A model generated the notes under the pieces. That model searched no databases. It was not told the DNA's origin and worked only from the letters and a program-made list of their open reading frames with translations. DNA of 59,451 nucleotides from Chitinophagaceae bacterium UBA1946. Lineage in GTDB: Bacteria; Bacteroidota; Bacteroidia; Chitinophagales; Chitinophagaceae. Where the stretch lies: NCBI GenBank assembly GCA_002336815.1, contig DDEU01000079.1:1-59451 (forward strand). The letters run 5' to 3'. Every line of letters begins with the position of its first letter. The stretch's first letter is position 1. Below, in pieces: positions 35,073 to 43,371 of the stretch. Position numbers and translations under genes: made by a program.

Positions 35073-35924
35073 TCAGGAGGCTTTTACGAAGTCATCGATC
35101 ATCATTTTAAAAAGTTCTGTCGTTCGCAGGTAGGCAGTTTCATCCTTGTATAATGCAGGCGTGAGATCATTTACCTGTTTATCCTGGTGATAATGATATA
35201 CAGACCATTGATCATTTGTGTATTCAAGCGCACTGAGGTTTTCGATCCAGTCCCCGGAATTGAGATAATTTACCTCGCCGTTTTGAGTTTTCACGATGCG
35301 GTTACAGGGTTGATGAATGTGTCCGCATAGTACGTTGTTGTATTCTTTTTCAATGGCAATTTCTGCGGCGGTTTCTTCAAAACTATTGATGTATTTCACT
35401 GCGCTCTTTACAGAATTTTTTATTTTTTTTGACAGGGAGATACGGCCGTAGCCAGCTTTTTTGCTGATATAGTTGATAAAAGAATTGATCATGATCAGGA
35501 GGTCATAGCCTACTGATCCCAATTTAGCCAGCCATTTACTGTATTTCATTGTTACATCAAAAACATCTCCATGAAATATCCAGCTCTTTGTTTTATTGTC
35601 ATGATGAATCACCAATTTGTTTACGATATGAAAATCCCCCACTGAAAAATTTTCAAACCTCCGCAGCATTTCATCATGATTGCCTGTAATGTAATATACC
35701 TTCACGCCTTTGCTAAGCATACTGGTGATTTGTTTTATCACCTGCATATGGGTGGGCGGCCAGTAGTTCTTACTGAATTGCCAGATGTCAATAATGTCGC
35801 CGTTTAGTACCAGTATGGAGGGGTCAATTGTGGAGAGATAGCGGGATAATTCGGTTGCCCTGCAACCGTAGGTTCCAAGATGTACATCTGAAATGACAGC
35901 AATTTCAATTTTTCTTTTTTCCAA
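35073..35924 (-). CDS. Metallophosphoesterase, LpxH-like (UDP-2,3-diacylglucosamine hydrolase family)
   Basis: The 283-aa protein has all five calcineurin-type metal motifs: SDVHLGT, LNGDIIDIW, ITGNHDE, FHGDVFD and CGHIHQPCN. The WPPTH and GDFHIVN inserts fit the LpxH-like branch of the metallophosphoesterases. LpxH itself splits UDP-2,3-diacylglucosamine in lipid A synthesis. The enzyme here is adjacent to a glycosyltransferase and could serve a different lipid. It is the first gene of the two-gene operon. Confidence 0.85.
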   Translation of the reverse strand: MEKRKIEIAVISDVHLGTYGCRATELSRYLSTIDPSILVLNGDIIDIWQFSKNYWPPTHMQVIKQITSMLSKGVKVYYITGNHDEMLRRFENFSVGDFHIVNKLVIHHDNKTKSWIFHGDVFDVTMKYSKWLAKLGSVGYDLLIMINSFINYISKKAGYGRISLSKKIKNSVKSAVKYINSFEETAAEIAIEKEYNNVLCGHIHQPCNRIVKTQNGEVNYLNSGDWIENLSALEYTNDQWSVYHYHQDKQVNDLTPALYKDETAYLRTTELFKMMIDDFVKAS

Positions 35925-35995
35925 TGCCGGAGTTTACAGCAAAGTTCAACCGCCAATATTACCCGATTATGAAGTGCAGGTTAACAAATAGTAAA

Positions 35996-37345
35996 TTACT
36001 TTGTTTCATTCAGTAAAAAATCACGCCACCAGTAACCAGAATTTTTAACTGTTCTCAACTGGGTTTTAAAATCTATGTGCACGAGTCCAAACCTGGCTCC
36101 ATAACCTAAGTTCCACTCAAAATTATCCGTTAATGTCCAGGCAAAATATCCTTTGATATTAACTCCTTTTCTTTTTGCTTTCAGTAAGGCATCCAGGTAG
36201 TCCTGGAAATAGCTAATGCGCTCACTGTCATCGATAACACCATTTACAAGCCTGTCTTTAAAGCAGGCGCCACCTTCTGTAACCATAATTTCTTTTACAC
36301 CACCGTATAACCAAAACCTTTTCAACATCCGGTAAAAACTATCTGCATTTATCTCCCATCCAAGGGCGGTATGCGGCACTTTTCTTTTGGCAGCTTTTAC
36401 TTCGCTGGCGTGTATCAACGGTACTAACGGGTTGTGTTTTATCGTAATGGGAAAATAATTTTGAATGCCGATAAAATCAAAATCAAAACTTAATTTATCT
36501 GTAAACTTCCAGGCCTTGTTTTGCATATGCAATTGCTCAGTAAGCCAAAAGCCTTCAATGTGGGGATAGCCCCTGCCAAGAGTTGGTTCAATAAACAGGC
36601 GGTTAAGGAAGAGATCAATCCTTTGGGCAGCGGCTTTGTCTGGGTCACTTTGAGTATATGGTATCACTTCACTGCATGAAAATGTAGTTCCGATTTTCGC
36701 ATGTTTGATCTTGCTCCGCAGCAACCTGCCACCCTCTGCCTGCGCAAGTGCTGCATTGTGTATGGAAGACAAAAACAACGAAACATCTCTTTTGCCTGGT
36801 GCATGTTTACCAAGCATATAACCAAGGCTCGTAAATGCCGCAGGCTCGTTCAGCACAATCCAGTTTTTTACTTTGGAGCCAAATTCTTCAGCACAAATGG
36901 ATACAAACCTTGCAAACCGCTTTTGAATATGGTAACCAGCCCAACCACCTTCTTTTTCTAACGACAATGGAAGATCCCAATGATAAAGCGTTACAAATGG
37001 GGTTAACCCTAATAACAAACATTCATCAATAAGCTTATGATAGAAGGAGATGCCTTCTTTATTTATTTTTCCAATTCCATCCGGAATAACCCGGCTCCAG
37101 GAAATAGAAAAGCGAAAGGCGGAAAATCCCAGTGCCTTTGCTATCAGCAGGTCGTCTTTATAACGTTGATAAAAGTCTGAGGCAGGCCAGGGTTTACCAG
37201 CACCATTGATTTTCCCCCTGCGTTTGGCAAAAGCATCCCAAACAGAGGGGCCACGTCCACCAATCTCAGGCGATCCTTCGTTTTGCAATGCAGAAATGGC
37301 AACGCCCCATAAAAAATCTTTTCCCAGGTCGGAGGATTTAAACAT
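35996..37345 (-). CDS. Glycoside hydrolase family 1 beta-glucosidase
   Basis: The 449-aa protein has the GH1 barrel: FLWGVAISALQNEG, SAFRFSISWSRVIPDG, YHWDLPLSLEKEGGW, the acid/base Glu167 in VLNEPAAF, and the nucleophile Glu357 in VTEGGACF (usually TENG). It ends with WTLTDNFEWNLGYGARFGL, which covers the substrate-binding loop. No signal peptide is present, so it acts in the cytosol on short beta-glucosides. The TENG-to-TEGG change is a minor deviation. The gene has no obvious sugar transporter nearby. Confidence 0.92.
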   Translation of the reverse strand: MFKSSDLGKDFLWGVAISALQNEGSPEIGGRGPSVWDAFAKRRGKINGAGKPWPASDFYQRYKDDLLIAKALGFSAFRFSISWSRVIPDGIGKINKEGISFYHKLIDECLLLGLTPFVTLYHWDLPLSLEKEGGWAGYHIQKRFARFVSICAEEFGSKVKNWIVLNEPAAFTSLGYMLGKHAPGKRDVSLFLSSIHNAALAQAEGGRLLRSKIKHAKIGTTFSCSEVIPYTQSDPDKAAAQRIDLFLNRLFIEPTLGRGYPHIEGFWLTEQLHMQNKAWKFTDKLSFDFDFIGIQNYFPITIKHNPLVPLIHASEVKAAKRKVPHTALGWEINADSFYRMLKRFWLYGGVKEIMVTEGGACFKDRLVNGVIDDSERISYFQDYLDALLKAKRKGVNIKGYFAWTLTDNFEWNLGYGARFGLVHIDFKTQLRTVKNSGYWWRDFLLNETK

Positions 37346-37517
37346 GGGATAAAGTTGTTTAACAACAATTACAATCCCTTTTTTGGAGTGTTAAGTTTAG
37401 AATAATTTTTATTTCCGCTGGTATTCAAGTGACCTGTTTTAAAAAGAAGTCATACAACATCTCTTCCACACCCTGTCAGAGCCGGGTGGTTGCAGGATTA
37501 TCATTGCTTTCCGGAAA

Positions 37518-37805
37518 TTAAGATTTCGTCTTTTTGGGAATGGCTGTTTTTTTTACGGCCAAAGGGCTGGATTTGCTTTTTGCCAATTTTTTGGACGGTG
37601 TTTTTTTGCTTTCTTTTTTCGGTTCATTCTCTTTATACCCATGAATGATTAGCCTGGCCGCTTTTTTAATACGTTTGTCGAGCTTCTTCTCACCAATACC
37701 GTTTTTAAGTGTTTCATGTAAAGGCTTTAAAAGCTCTTCGATCCGGGTTGCCACTGTTGTTTTAAAAGATGGTTGCTTTTTACCGGTGGTTTTGCTGGTT
37801 GGCAT
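37518..37805 (-). CDS. Lysine-rich small basic protein
   Basis: The 95-aa protein has a folded-looking core (RIEELLKPLHETLKNGIG, KLDKRIKKAARLIIHGYKE) followed by a Lys/Ser/Pro-rich tail (KKTPSKKLAKSKSSPLAVKK). The tail resembles histone H1 or Hc1-type chromatin proteins, which bind DNA non-specifically. No family is identified with certainty. Such proteins are common in Bacteroidota. It stands alone between GH1 and a small membrane protein. Confidence 0.65.
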   Translation of the reverse strand: MPTSKTTGKKQPSFKTTVATRIEELLKPLHETLKNGIGEKKLDKRIKKAARLIIHGYKENEPKKESKKTPSKKLAKSKSSPLAVKKTAIPKKTKS

Positions 37806-37984
37806 ATTACGTAGTTGATTGGTAACATTTAATTAACGTAAAAATAATATATCTGCCGGTTTTGCAATGTTAAGTTTTTTGGCAGTACAGCCGCCATTCA
37901 TTAAAGAATGAACGCTGTTGTTGGTTCCACTAAACTTAATACTTACTAACAGGAAAATTTTGTATTTTACCTAAAACATATTTT

Positions 37985-38155
37985 ATGAATTGGATAGTTC
38001 TAATTCTGGTAGGCGTTATCGTATTGGCCCTCTTACTTTTTATCATATTCCGAAATCAAAAGGATAAAGAACAGCTGGAAGGTCAGCTAAACCAGGATTT
38101 TCATAAATCGAAAGAAGAAGAAGGGGATGAAGATACTGAGCAGGCGCTTAAATAG
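37985..38155 (+). CDS. Small membrane protein, 56 aa
   Basis: This ATG-initiated frame encodes a single N-terminal membrane helix (WIVLILVGVIVLALLLFIIF) and a charged, acidic tail (KSKEEEGDEDTEQALK). The pattern is that of small single-pass proteins found throughout Bacteroidota. It is the first plus-strand gene after the lysine-rich gene on the opposite strand. No function is known. Confidence 0.65.
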   Translation: MNWIVLILVGVIVLALLLFIIFRNQKDKEQLEGQLNQDFHKSKEEEGDEDTEQALK

Positions 38156-38347
38156 TTTGGCTGCATTCATTTTTGCTTACGAGCCCTGTTCTTTCATAGA
38201 ATCTCTTCTGCCGTTTAATATTTATGATTCGGCGTTTCCAGGTAATGAAGGCTTTTGTTCCTGCGCCAGAAATATTGCCGTGAAGGGCACACAACCATAA
38301 AACTCAGCAGTTTGCATTATTCACTTTGGTGCTGGCTTAACGAATGA

Positions 38348-38623
38348 CTATAGACCTTCGGTTATTAAATCCAATGAAATATTTTCAATGTTGATTTGTT
38401 CCGGACGATCAATGAATATCCCGTCCGCAGCAATAACAGCCTTAGCCATAACTATTTCCCGCACTCCAGATTTTCCATAATGCAGTATATCGCTACCCTG
38501 CCGTATGATTTTTAATTCTATAATCCCTGCTACCCTTCGTTGTTGATGCAGGTGCAGTCCACTCACTTAATTTTCACGAAATATCGGTTCAGGAGTACGA
38601 CTTGCTTTTATAGAATTTGCCAT
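38348..38623 (-). pseudogene. Possible nonsense-interrupted gene remnant
   Basis: An ATG at 38623 starts 18 codons (MANSIKASRTPEPIFREN), then an in-frame TAA at 38567-38569 is immediately followed by a GTG and 72 further codons in the same frame. The second part reads as a real protein (RVAGIIELKIIRQGSDILHY, NIENISLDLITEGL). I do not recognise the family. Either one gene broken by a stop, or a coincidence, is possible; no other gene lies in this 700-base gap. Confidence 0.3.
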
Positions 38624-38856
38624 TTGAATGGATTTAAGATTAGATGCTATCATTAAGATTGAATTTTAGCTACCGATAAAACCACAAGTGATTCTTCTGT
38701 GGCCGGTGTTTTTATTTTAGAAAGCCTTTTATTGTATTTTAATTTGAAAAGCTGATACCCGGAAATATTTTCTATTCGTGTAATTGCAGCCATTTATTTG
38801 CTACTGATTGTATGCTAACAGCCCGGGCAATCATTAATAGTTTAAAGAAACAAGCA

Positions 38857-39759
38857 ATGAAAAGTAAAATACTTAAACAGACCATTCTTTACCTGTTATT
38901 ATTCGCACTAAGTGGTGTACATTATCTGCAGGCACAGGTAAAACCCGGTGTGTTTTACGCAGTGACAGGTAATGGTATCAAAGACAGCTCCTGGCTTTTT
39001 GGTACCTATCACTTAATCAATGATTCGTACCTGGATGAGCTGCCGGCGGTGATGAATGCGTTTGAAAAATCAAAGCAGGTGGTAGTGGAGGTTATCATTG
39101 ATTCCAGTGAACTAAAATCGGCAAACACTAAAGCATTGCTGCAAAACAAAGAGCTTTCAGCATTGTTGGATACCGCATTTGTTGACAGCCTTGATAACGA
39201 ACTGAAAGCAACAACCGGCCAGGGGATAGAACAATTTCAAACGTTGAAACCCATGACCGTAATGCTTACACTCTCTTTGATTTACCTGATGAAAGATAAC
39301 CAGGCGATCTTGAAAAAATACACCGGTATTCCCCTGGATGCATCCTTTGTAAACAAAAGTAAATTGGCCGGCAAAGAGGTAACTGCACTTGAAACAATTA
39401 ACCAGCAAATGGATTTATTATTCAATACCATTTCAGATGAAGAACAGGCAGCCATGTTGAAGCTTTTTTTGAGAAACAGGGAACAGGGTATTGAACTGGG
39501 CAATGATCTGCTGAAGATATATTTTGAGAATGACATCGGTAAGATCTACCATATTTACCAAAAATCGATCGAGATCACCGGTGACATGGATTTCCTGATA
39601 AAGAAAAGAAATGATAACTGGTTGCAGACGCTTCCGGCACTATTTAAAAAGCATTCGAACTTTGTGGCTGTTGGTGCATTGCATTTGGCGGGGCCAGATG
39701 GTTTGGTGGCGCAATTAAAAAAGAATGGCTTTAGCGTAACAGCACAAAATCTACAATAG
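38857..39759 (+). CDS. TraB/GumN-family envelope protein
   Basis: From the ATG at 38857 the 300-aa protein has a signal peptide (KQTILYLLLFALSGVHYLQAQ). It carries the TraB/GumN signatures SWLFGTYHLI near the N-terminus and FVAVGALHLAGPDGLVAQL near the end, with the GTYH and GALHL blocks of the TIKI/TraB superfamily thought to form a metal site. A TraB-type hydrolase role is predicted, not proven. Its stop overlaps the GTG of the sigma-factor gene by one base. Confidence 0.88.
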   Translation: MKSKILKQTILYLLLFALSGVHYLQAQVKPGVFYAVTGNGIKDSSWLFGTYHLINDSYLDELPAVMNAFEKSKQVVVEVIIDSSELKSANTKALLQNKELSALLDTAFVDSLDNELKATTGQGIEQFQTLKPMTVMLTLSLIYLMKDNQAILKKYTGIPLDASFVNKSKLAGKEVTALETINQQMDLLFNTISDEEQAAMLKLFLRNREQGIELGNDLLKIYFENDIGKIYHIYQKSIEITGDMDFLIKKRNDNWLQTLPALFKKHSNFVAVGALHLAGPDGLVAQLKKNGFSVTAQNLQ

Positions 39760-40241
39760 TGAGTGAAAAAGATTTTTTAGAACAGGTAAGACAGAACCAG
39801 GGTATCATTTATAAACTGGTTTCCCTGTATGCCGCTGATGCAGAAGAAAAAAAAGATCTGTACCAGGAGATCTTGTTACAGGCATGGAAATCATTCAAAA
39901 GCTTCAGGCAGGAATCCAAATTCAGCACATGGTTATACAGGGTTTCGCTCAATACAATACTTACCCAGAAAAGAAAAGAGAATATAATACAATACAAAGA
40001 TTCGATCGAAGAATTTGGAGAAGGAAACCAGGCAGCACCTGTTGTGCTGTCTGACTTCAGCAGCGTCAAAGCAATTATCAGGCGGCTGCCTGAAACAGAC
40101 CGGGCGATAATTTCCATGCACCTCGACGGGTATGAAAATGCGGAGATTTCCGCGGTGATAGGTATCAGCAACAATCATGTGGCGGTAAAGCTGTACCGCA
40201 TAAAACAACAATTATCTAACTATTTAAAAACAGAAAGATGA
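39759..40241 (+). CDS. ECF RNA polymerase sigma factor
   Basis: The 160-aa product starts with GTG and has sigma region 2 (DLYQEILLQAWKSFKSFRQE, FSTWLYRVSLNTIL) and region 4 (LPETDRAIISMHLDGYENAE, ISAVIGISNNHVAVKLYRIK). This is an extracytoplasmic-function-type sigma factor. Its last four bases overlap the start of the next gene, a membrane protein, which is the usual place for an anti-sigma factor. The target promoters cannot be seen from sequence alone. Confidence 0.9.
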   Translation: MSEKDFLEQVRQNQGIIYKLVSLYAADAEEKKDLYQEILLQAWKSFKSFRQESKFSTWLYRVSLNTILTQKRKENIIQYKDSIEEFGEGNQAAPVVLSDFSSVKAIIRRLPETDRAIISMHLDGYENAEISAVIGISNNHVAVKLYRIKQQLSNYLKTER

Positions 40242-40843
40242 GTCTTGAAGAATTATGGAAGGATACAGGGGGAGGCGATGATGATTTGTCTTCATTAATC
40301 AGGCCGGGCTTATCAAAAGTTACTTCCAAAGACCCCCTCGTTAAAATAAAACGCAATCTACTAAGCGGTGCTGTGTTGGGTTTACTGATTGCAGCGTTAT
40401 ATATTTTTGTAATGATAAAGTTCCCTGTTTGGCAGGTATTTCTTTGTATCGGAATTGTATTTGCTTTTACAATCTGGGCCTCAATAAAATCCATTTTTTT
40501 ATACAAAGAAATGAGCGCCCCAATTGCGGGTAACACATTGTTGAAGGAACTGGAAAGTCATTACGAAAAAATAAAAAAGTGGATGAGTATACAGCAGCAG
40601 GTTGGCTTGTTTATATACCCTGTAAGCGCTGCCGGAGGCTTTATGATTGGCGGGTCAGTGGGTGCCGGAAAGTCAATCACTGAACTGATGCAAAAGCCAG
40701 TATTAATAATTGGCATGCTCATTACACTGGCCATACTTGTGCCACTTTGCTTTTACCTGGCAAAATGGATGTGCGAAAAGGCATTTGGCAGGTATGCCGA
40801 ACAATTAAAAAAGAATATTGAACTACTTAAGTCTGGAAACTAA
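40238..40843 (+). CDS. Four-helix membrane protein, candidate anti-sigma
   Basis: The 201-aa protein starts MSLEELWKDTGGGDDD, followed by four membrane segments in two pairs (about 47-92 and 122-175) and ends with a basic helix. Its start overlaps the sigma gene, so the two are translationally coupled. A short N-terminal cytosolic region could bind the sigma factor, but it has no recognisable zinc anti-sigma motif (HxxxCxxC). Function is inferred from location only. Confidence 0.65.
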   Translation: MSLEELWKDTGGGDDDLSSLIRPGLSKVTSKDPLVKIKRNLLSGAVLGLLIAALYIFVMIKFPVWQVFLCIGIVFAFTIWASIKSIFLYKEMSAPIAGNTLLKELESHYEKIKKWMSIQQQVGLFIYPVSAAGGFMIGGSVGAGKSITELMQKPVLIIGMLITLAILVPLCFYLAKWMCEKAFGRYAEQLKKNIELLKSGN

Positions 40844-40864
40844 TAACACACAAATAAACGCATC

Positions 40865-41119
40865 ATGGAAAAGCAGGTAGAAACAAAAAGACATTTGCCC
40901 AACAAGTATATTTATACGGTATTTTTATCAGCAGCGATCGTATTAGTCTTTTTAAAGGACTTCTCCACAGCGATCGTTTTTGCTGGTATTGGCCTGGTAT
41001 TCGATCCTTTCAACCAGTCAGTGCCATTCCCGAAAAGACCACTGTGGCAAAGGATTTGGCTGGTAGTACATTGCGTATTTGTATTTGTGGTGTTATGGCT
41101 TTCCATAAAATTCCGGTAA
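40865..41119 (+). CDS. Small two-helix membrane protein
   Basis: The 84-aa protein has two hydrophobic stretches (YIYTVFLSAAIVLVFL and IWLVVHCVFVFVVLWLSI) separated by a Phe/Pro/Gly-rich loop (DPFNQSVPFPKRP). It follows the previous gene by 21 bases on the same strand and is likely part of the same operon. No family is recognised. Confidence 0.7.
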   Translation: MEKQVETKRHLPNKYIYTVFLSAAIVLVFLKDFSTAIVFAGIGLVFDPFNQSVPFPKRPLWQRIWLVVHCVFVFVVLWLSIKFR

Positions 41120-41354
41120 GATGCACTGCTACAATTTAGAAGTGTTGGGCGGCCTCTTCACCTGGCTTTTCTTCTACGCTTATTCATCCTCCCGGCTTTT
41201 GCTGTAAGAGAGATAATGGTATTCCAGGGTGCCATGAATACACAGTTAGTAGCTGCGCCCTGCTTTGATATCAACCGAATGGAGAAGGAACCTCCCCTTC
41301 GTTGGTTCACATTCCGTTGATGATGAAGTAACATTCCGGTAACAGTATGTATGT

Positions 41355-41388
41355 AAATTTGCAATGCAATTTTTCTCATTGCAAATTT
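41355..41388 (+). terminator. 12-bp perfect hairpin
   Basis: AAATTTGCAATG and CATTGCAAATTT form a perfect 12-bp stem with a 10-base loop, followed by TT. It lies 236 bases past the small membrane protein stop and between it and the convergent SnoaL-like gene. A terminator for the plus-strand operon is the simplest reading. The rest of the 41120-41516 gap holds no supported gene. Confidence 0.5.
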
Positions 41389-41516
41389 TTCAAGGGCAAA
41401 TGCAGGTTTAAAGAATTCCGCTGGTGGTTTTTACCAAGGGGGCTTTTTTATTTAATAGGCTGCTGTTGATTTGAAAAGCAGTTAAAAGATAAAAATCTGC
41501 AATCTAAAATTGAGAA

Positions 41517-41870
41517 TTAATAGAAAAATTGTTCAGAAACTATTTTCCCGTCTTTAACCCGATATAGGCCGATTTCCTGCATTGTAGTCCGTTCTCCAGC
41601 CTTTGGCTTAAAATCCATTGTCATGTAACAGGTGAAATAATTGCCGGCGACAACCAGGTTTTCTGTAGTTCCCCCGTACATTTCTTCCACTGTTTCAGCC
41701 CACTTCTTTCCTTTCTCATGAATTTCCTTCATTCCCTTTGCTGTACACCAATCTGAACCGGGCGTTTCTTCACTGGTTGCATCCTCGCTGAATAATTCAG
41801 CATAGATCTTTTCAAATGCACCCTGTTGCATGTATTCGTAAAACTTTGCTGCTACTTCATGGGTTGTCAT
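41517..41870 (-). CDS. SnoaL-like (NTF2-fold) protein
   Basis: The 117-aa protein has the SnoaL helix-strand order: HEVAAKFYEYMQQGAFEKIY, LFSEDATSEETPGSDW, EMYGGTTENLVVAGNYFTCY and IGLYRVKDGKIVSEQFFY. The terminal IVSEQFFY is typical. It is a cytosolic small-molecule binding or isomerase-like protein of unknown ligand. It is monocistronic and convergent with the plus-strand operon before it. Confidence 0.88.
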   Translation of the reverse strand: MTTHEVAAKFYEYMQQGAFEKIYAELFSEDATSEETPGSDWCTAKGMKEIHEKGKKWAETVEEMYGGTTENLVVAGNYFTCYMTMDFKPKAGERTTMQEIGLYRVKDGKIVSEQFFY

Positions 41871-41928
41871 AATGTTTTGTTTAGGTAATAAATCTACACA
41901 TTTTTAGTATTGGTAATGTAGTTCTGAT

Positions 41929-41969
41929 AAAAAGCCCCGCCTGGTAGAAACCAACGGGGTAGCTTTTTT
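41929..41969. terminator. Hairpin with T-run between divergent genes
   Basis: AAAAAGC/GCTTTTTT, CCCCG/CGGGG and TGGT/ACCA combine into a long interrupted stem. It lies in the divergent gap between SnoaL and SDR, where a terminator is not expected. It could end a short antisense or leader transcript. Confidence 0.4.
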
Positions 41970-42290
41970 GCCGGCTGGCATCGAAAGATGTTTACTGGAT
42001 TGATGATGAGAAAAATCTGGTGCAAATGTATTTGTATTGCAAATAGGCTGATATTACCTTATGAATAAGATTGGGATTCCAACGGGGCCATTACTTCTTT
42101 TAAATTTTTTATCTGTTGCGTTGCAATTTTTAACTTATTCCTATTGTAATGAATTCGGCCTGCTTTTATAAATGCTTTAAGGTTTATCAGTGATCATGAT
42201 TGCAGGAAACTTCATCAAGAATAACTGGATGTTTATTTTCTTAAACAAATTTCTTTGTTAGCTGTTGCTATGCAAAATATTGAAACATCA

Positions 42291-42989
42291 ATGGAAAATT
42301 ATTTAGTAGTTGGTGCATCCAGCGGTATTGGAAAAGCACTGGTAAGCCAGCTCGCCGGCGCCGGTAAACAAGTGATCGCAACCTTTTATAAAAATGCCCC
42401 GGTTGCAGAAGATCCCCATATACGGTTTCACTATTTAAATGTTTTAGAGGAGATGCCGGCACTCGATTTTTTGCCAGATGAATTAACTGGTTTTGTTTAC
42501 TGCCCCGGTAGTATCAACCTGCGGCCTTTTGAAAGAATCAAGCCGGCAGATTTTGAATTGGACTATCAGTTGCAGGTACTGGGCGCAATAAAAATTTTAC
42601 AGGTCGTTTTGCCCAGGTTAAAAAAATCTGCCAACGCAGCTGTCGTTCTGTTTTCTACCGTTGCTGTGCAAACAGGCCTGCCCTATCATACCCAGGTCGC
42701 AACTTCTAAAAGTGCATTGGAAGGTTTAACGCGGTCGCTGGCGGCAGAGTATGCACCCAACATACGAGTCAACTGTATCGCACCATCGCTCACAGACACG
42801 CCTTTGGCTGCCTCCCTGTTAAATACCGAACAAAAAAAAGAGGCCAATGCCCTGCGCCACCCGCTCAAAAGAATTGGTGCGCCTGCTGATATAGCAAACA
42901 TGGCTGCTTTTTTACTTTCTGAAAAGGCAGGCTGGATAACAGGGCAAATTTTACATGTTGATGGCGGGATGTCTTCTATAAAAAGTTGA
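42291..42989 (+). CDS. SDR-family protein without catalytic Ser/Tyr
   Basis: The 232-aa protein has the SDR nucleotide fold: VVGASSGIGKALVSQLAG, FVYCPGSINLRPF, the proline-rich IAPSLTDTPLA and LHVDGGM. The YxxxK site is VATSK, with Val instead of Tyr, and the usual catalytic Ser is Thr (LFSTVAVQ). The fold can still bind NAD(P). Start is placed at the ATG at 42291, with upstream ATG 42270 also possible. Such members may be pseudo-enzymes or use another mechanism. See the findings. Confidence 0.88.
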   Translation: MENYLVVGASSGIGKALVSQLAGAGKQVIATFYKNAPVAEDPHIRFHYLNVLEEMPALDFLPDELTGFVYCPGSINLRPFERIKPADFELDYQLQVLGAIKILQVVLPRLKKSANAAVVLFSTVAVQTGLPYHTQVATSKSALEGLTRSLAAEYAPNIRVNCIAPSLTDTPLAASLLNTEQKKEANALRHPLKRIGAPADIANMAAFLLSEKAGWITGQILHVDGGMSSIKS

Positions 42990-43209
42990 CGGCAGGTATT
43001 GATCTTTATGCACTGTACTTTCCCGATGCAGCAATTTTATGAACCATGATTGGTAGCTTGAAAGTACTTTTTTTGAAAACCAGTGATAACAACAATATGT
43101 AGTTTAGCTTTTTATCGGGGAACGATTTTTTCTATACTAAACGTATATTCTAACTGCATATAACAGGGCAACGGGTACAGGATTTTGTATAGATGCTTTA
43201 CCAGTCCAT
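42990..43209. other. Intergenic stretch downstream of SDR
   Basis: This part of the 382-base gap has no supported gene or regulatory motif. The remainder, 43210-43371, holds a hairpin terminator for the convergent gene. Confidence 0.4.
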
Positions 43210-43246
43210 AAAAAAATCCTGCCCGCCTTGTGCAGGCAAACAGGAT
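43210..43246 (-). terminator. Terminator of the YCF48-like gene
   Basis: ATCCTG pairs with CAGGAT, with an inner GCC/GGC, forming an interrupted stem. On the minus strand it ends in a run of six T (43211-43216 complement). It lies 126 bases past the stop of the gene at 43372. Confidence 0.6.
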
Positions 43247-43371
43247 AATAAAATAGTTGCAAAGGGTCGAATATTAAATTTTCATAGCTATACTTTTTGG
43301 CATGTAATTGCCGGGTAATTCTTCACTGGTTTAAGGCGCCGATCCGTTATATTTCTTTTACTGTTTAACAG

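Noticed and set aside
41158..41379. Minus-strand 73-codon frame after the small membrane protein
   Set aside because: Overlaps the left arm of a strong hairpin and has no protein-like conservation pattern.
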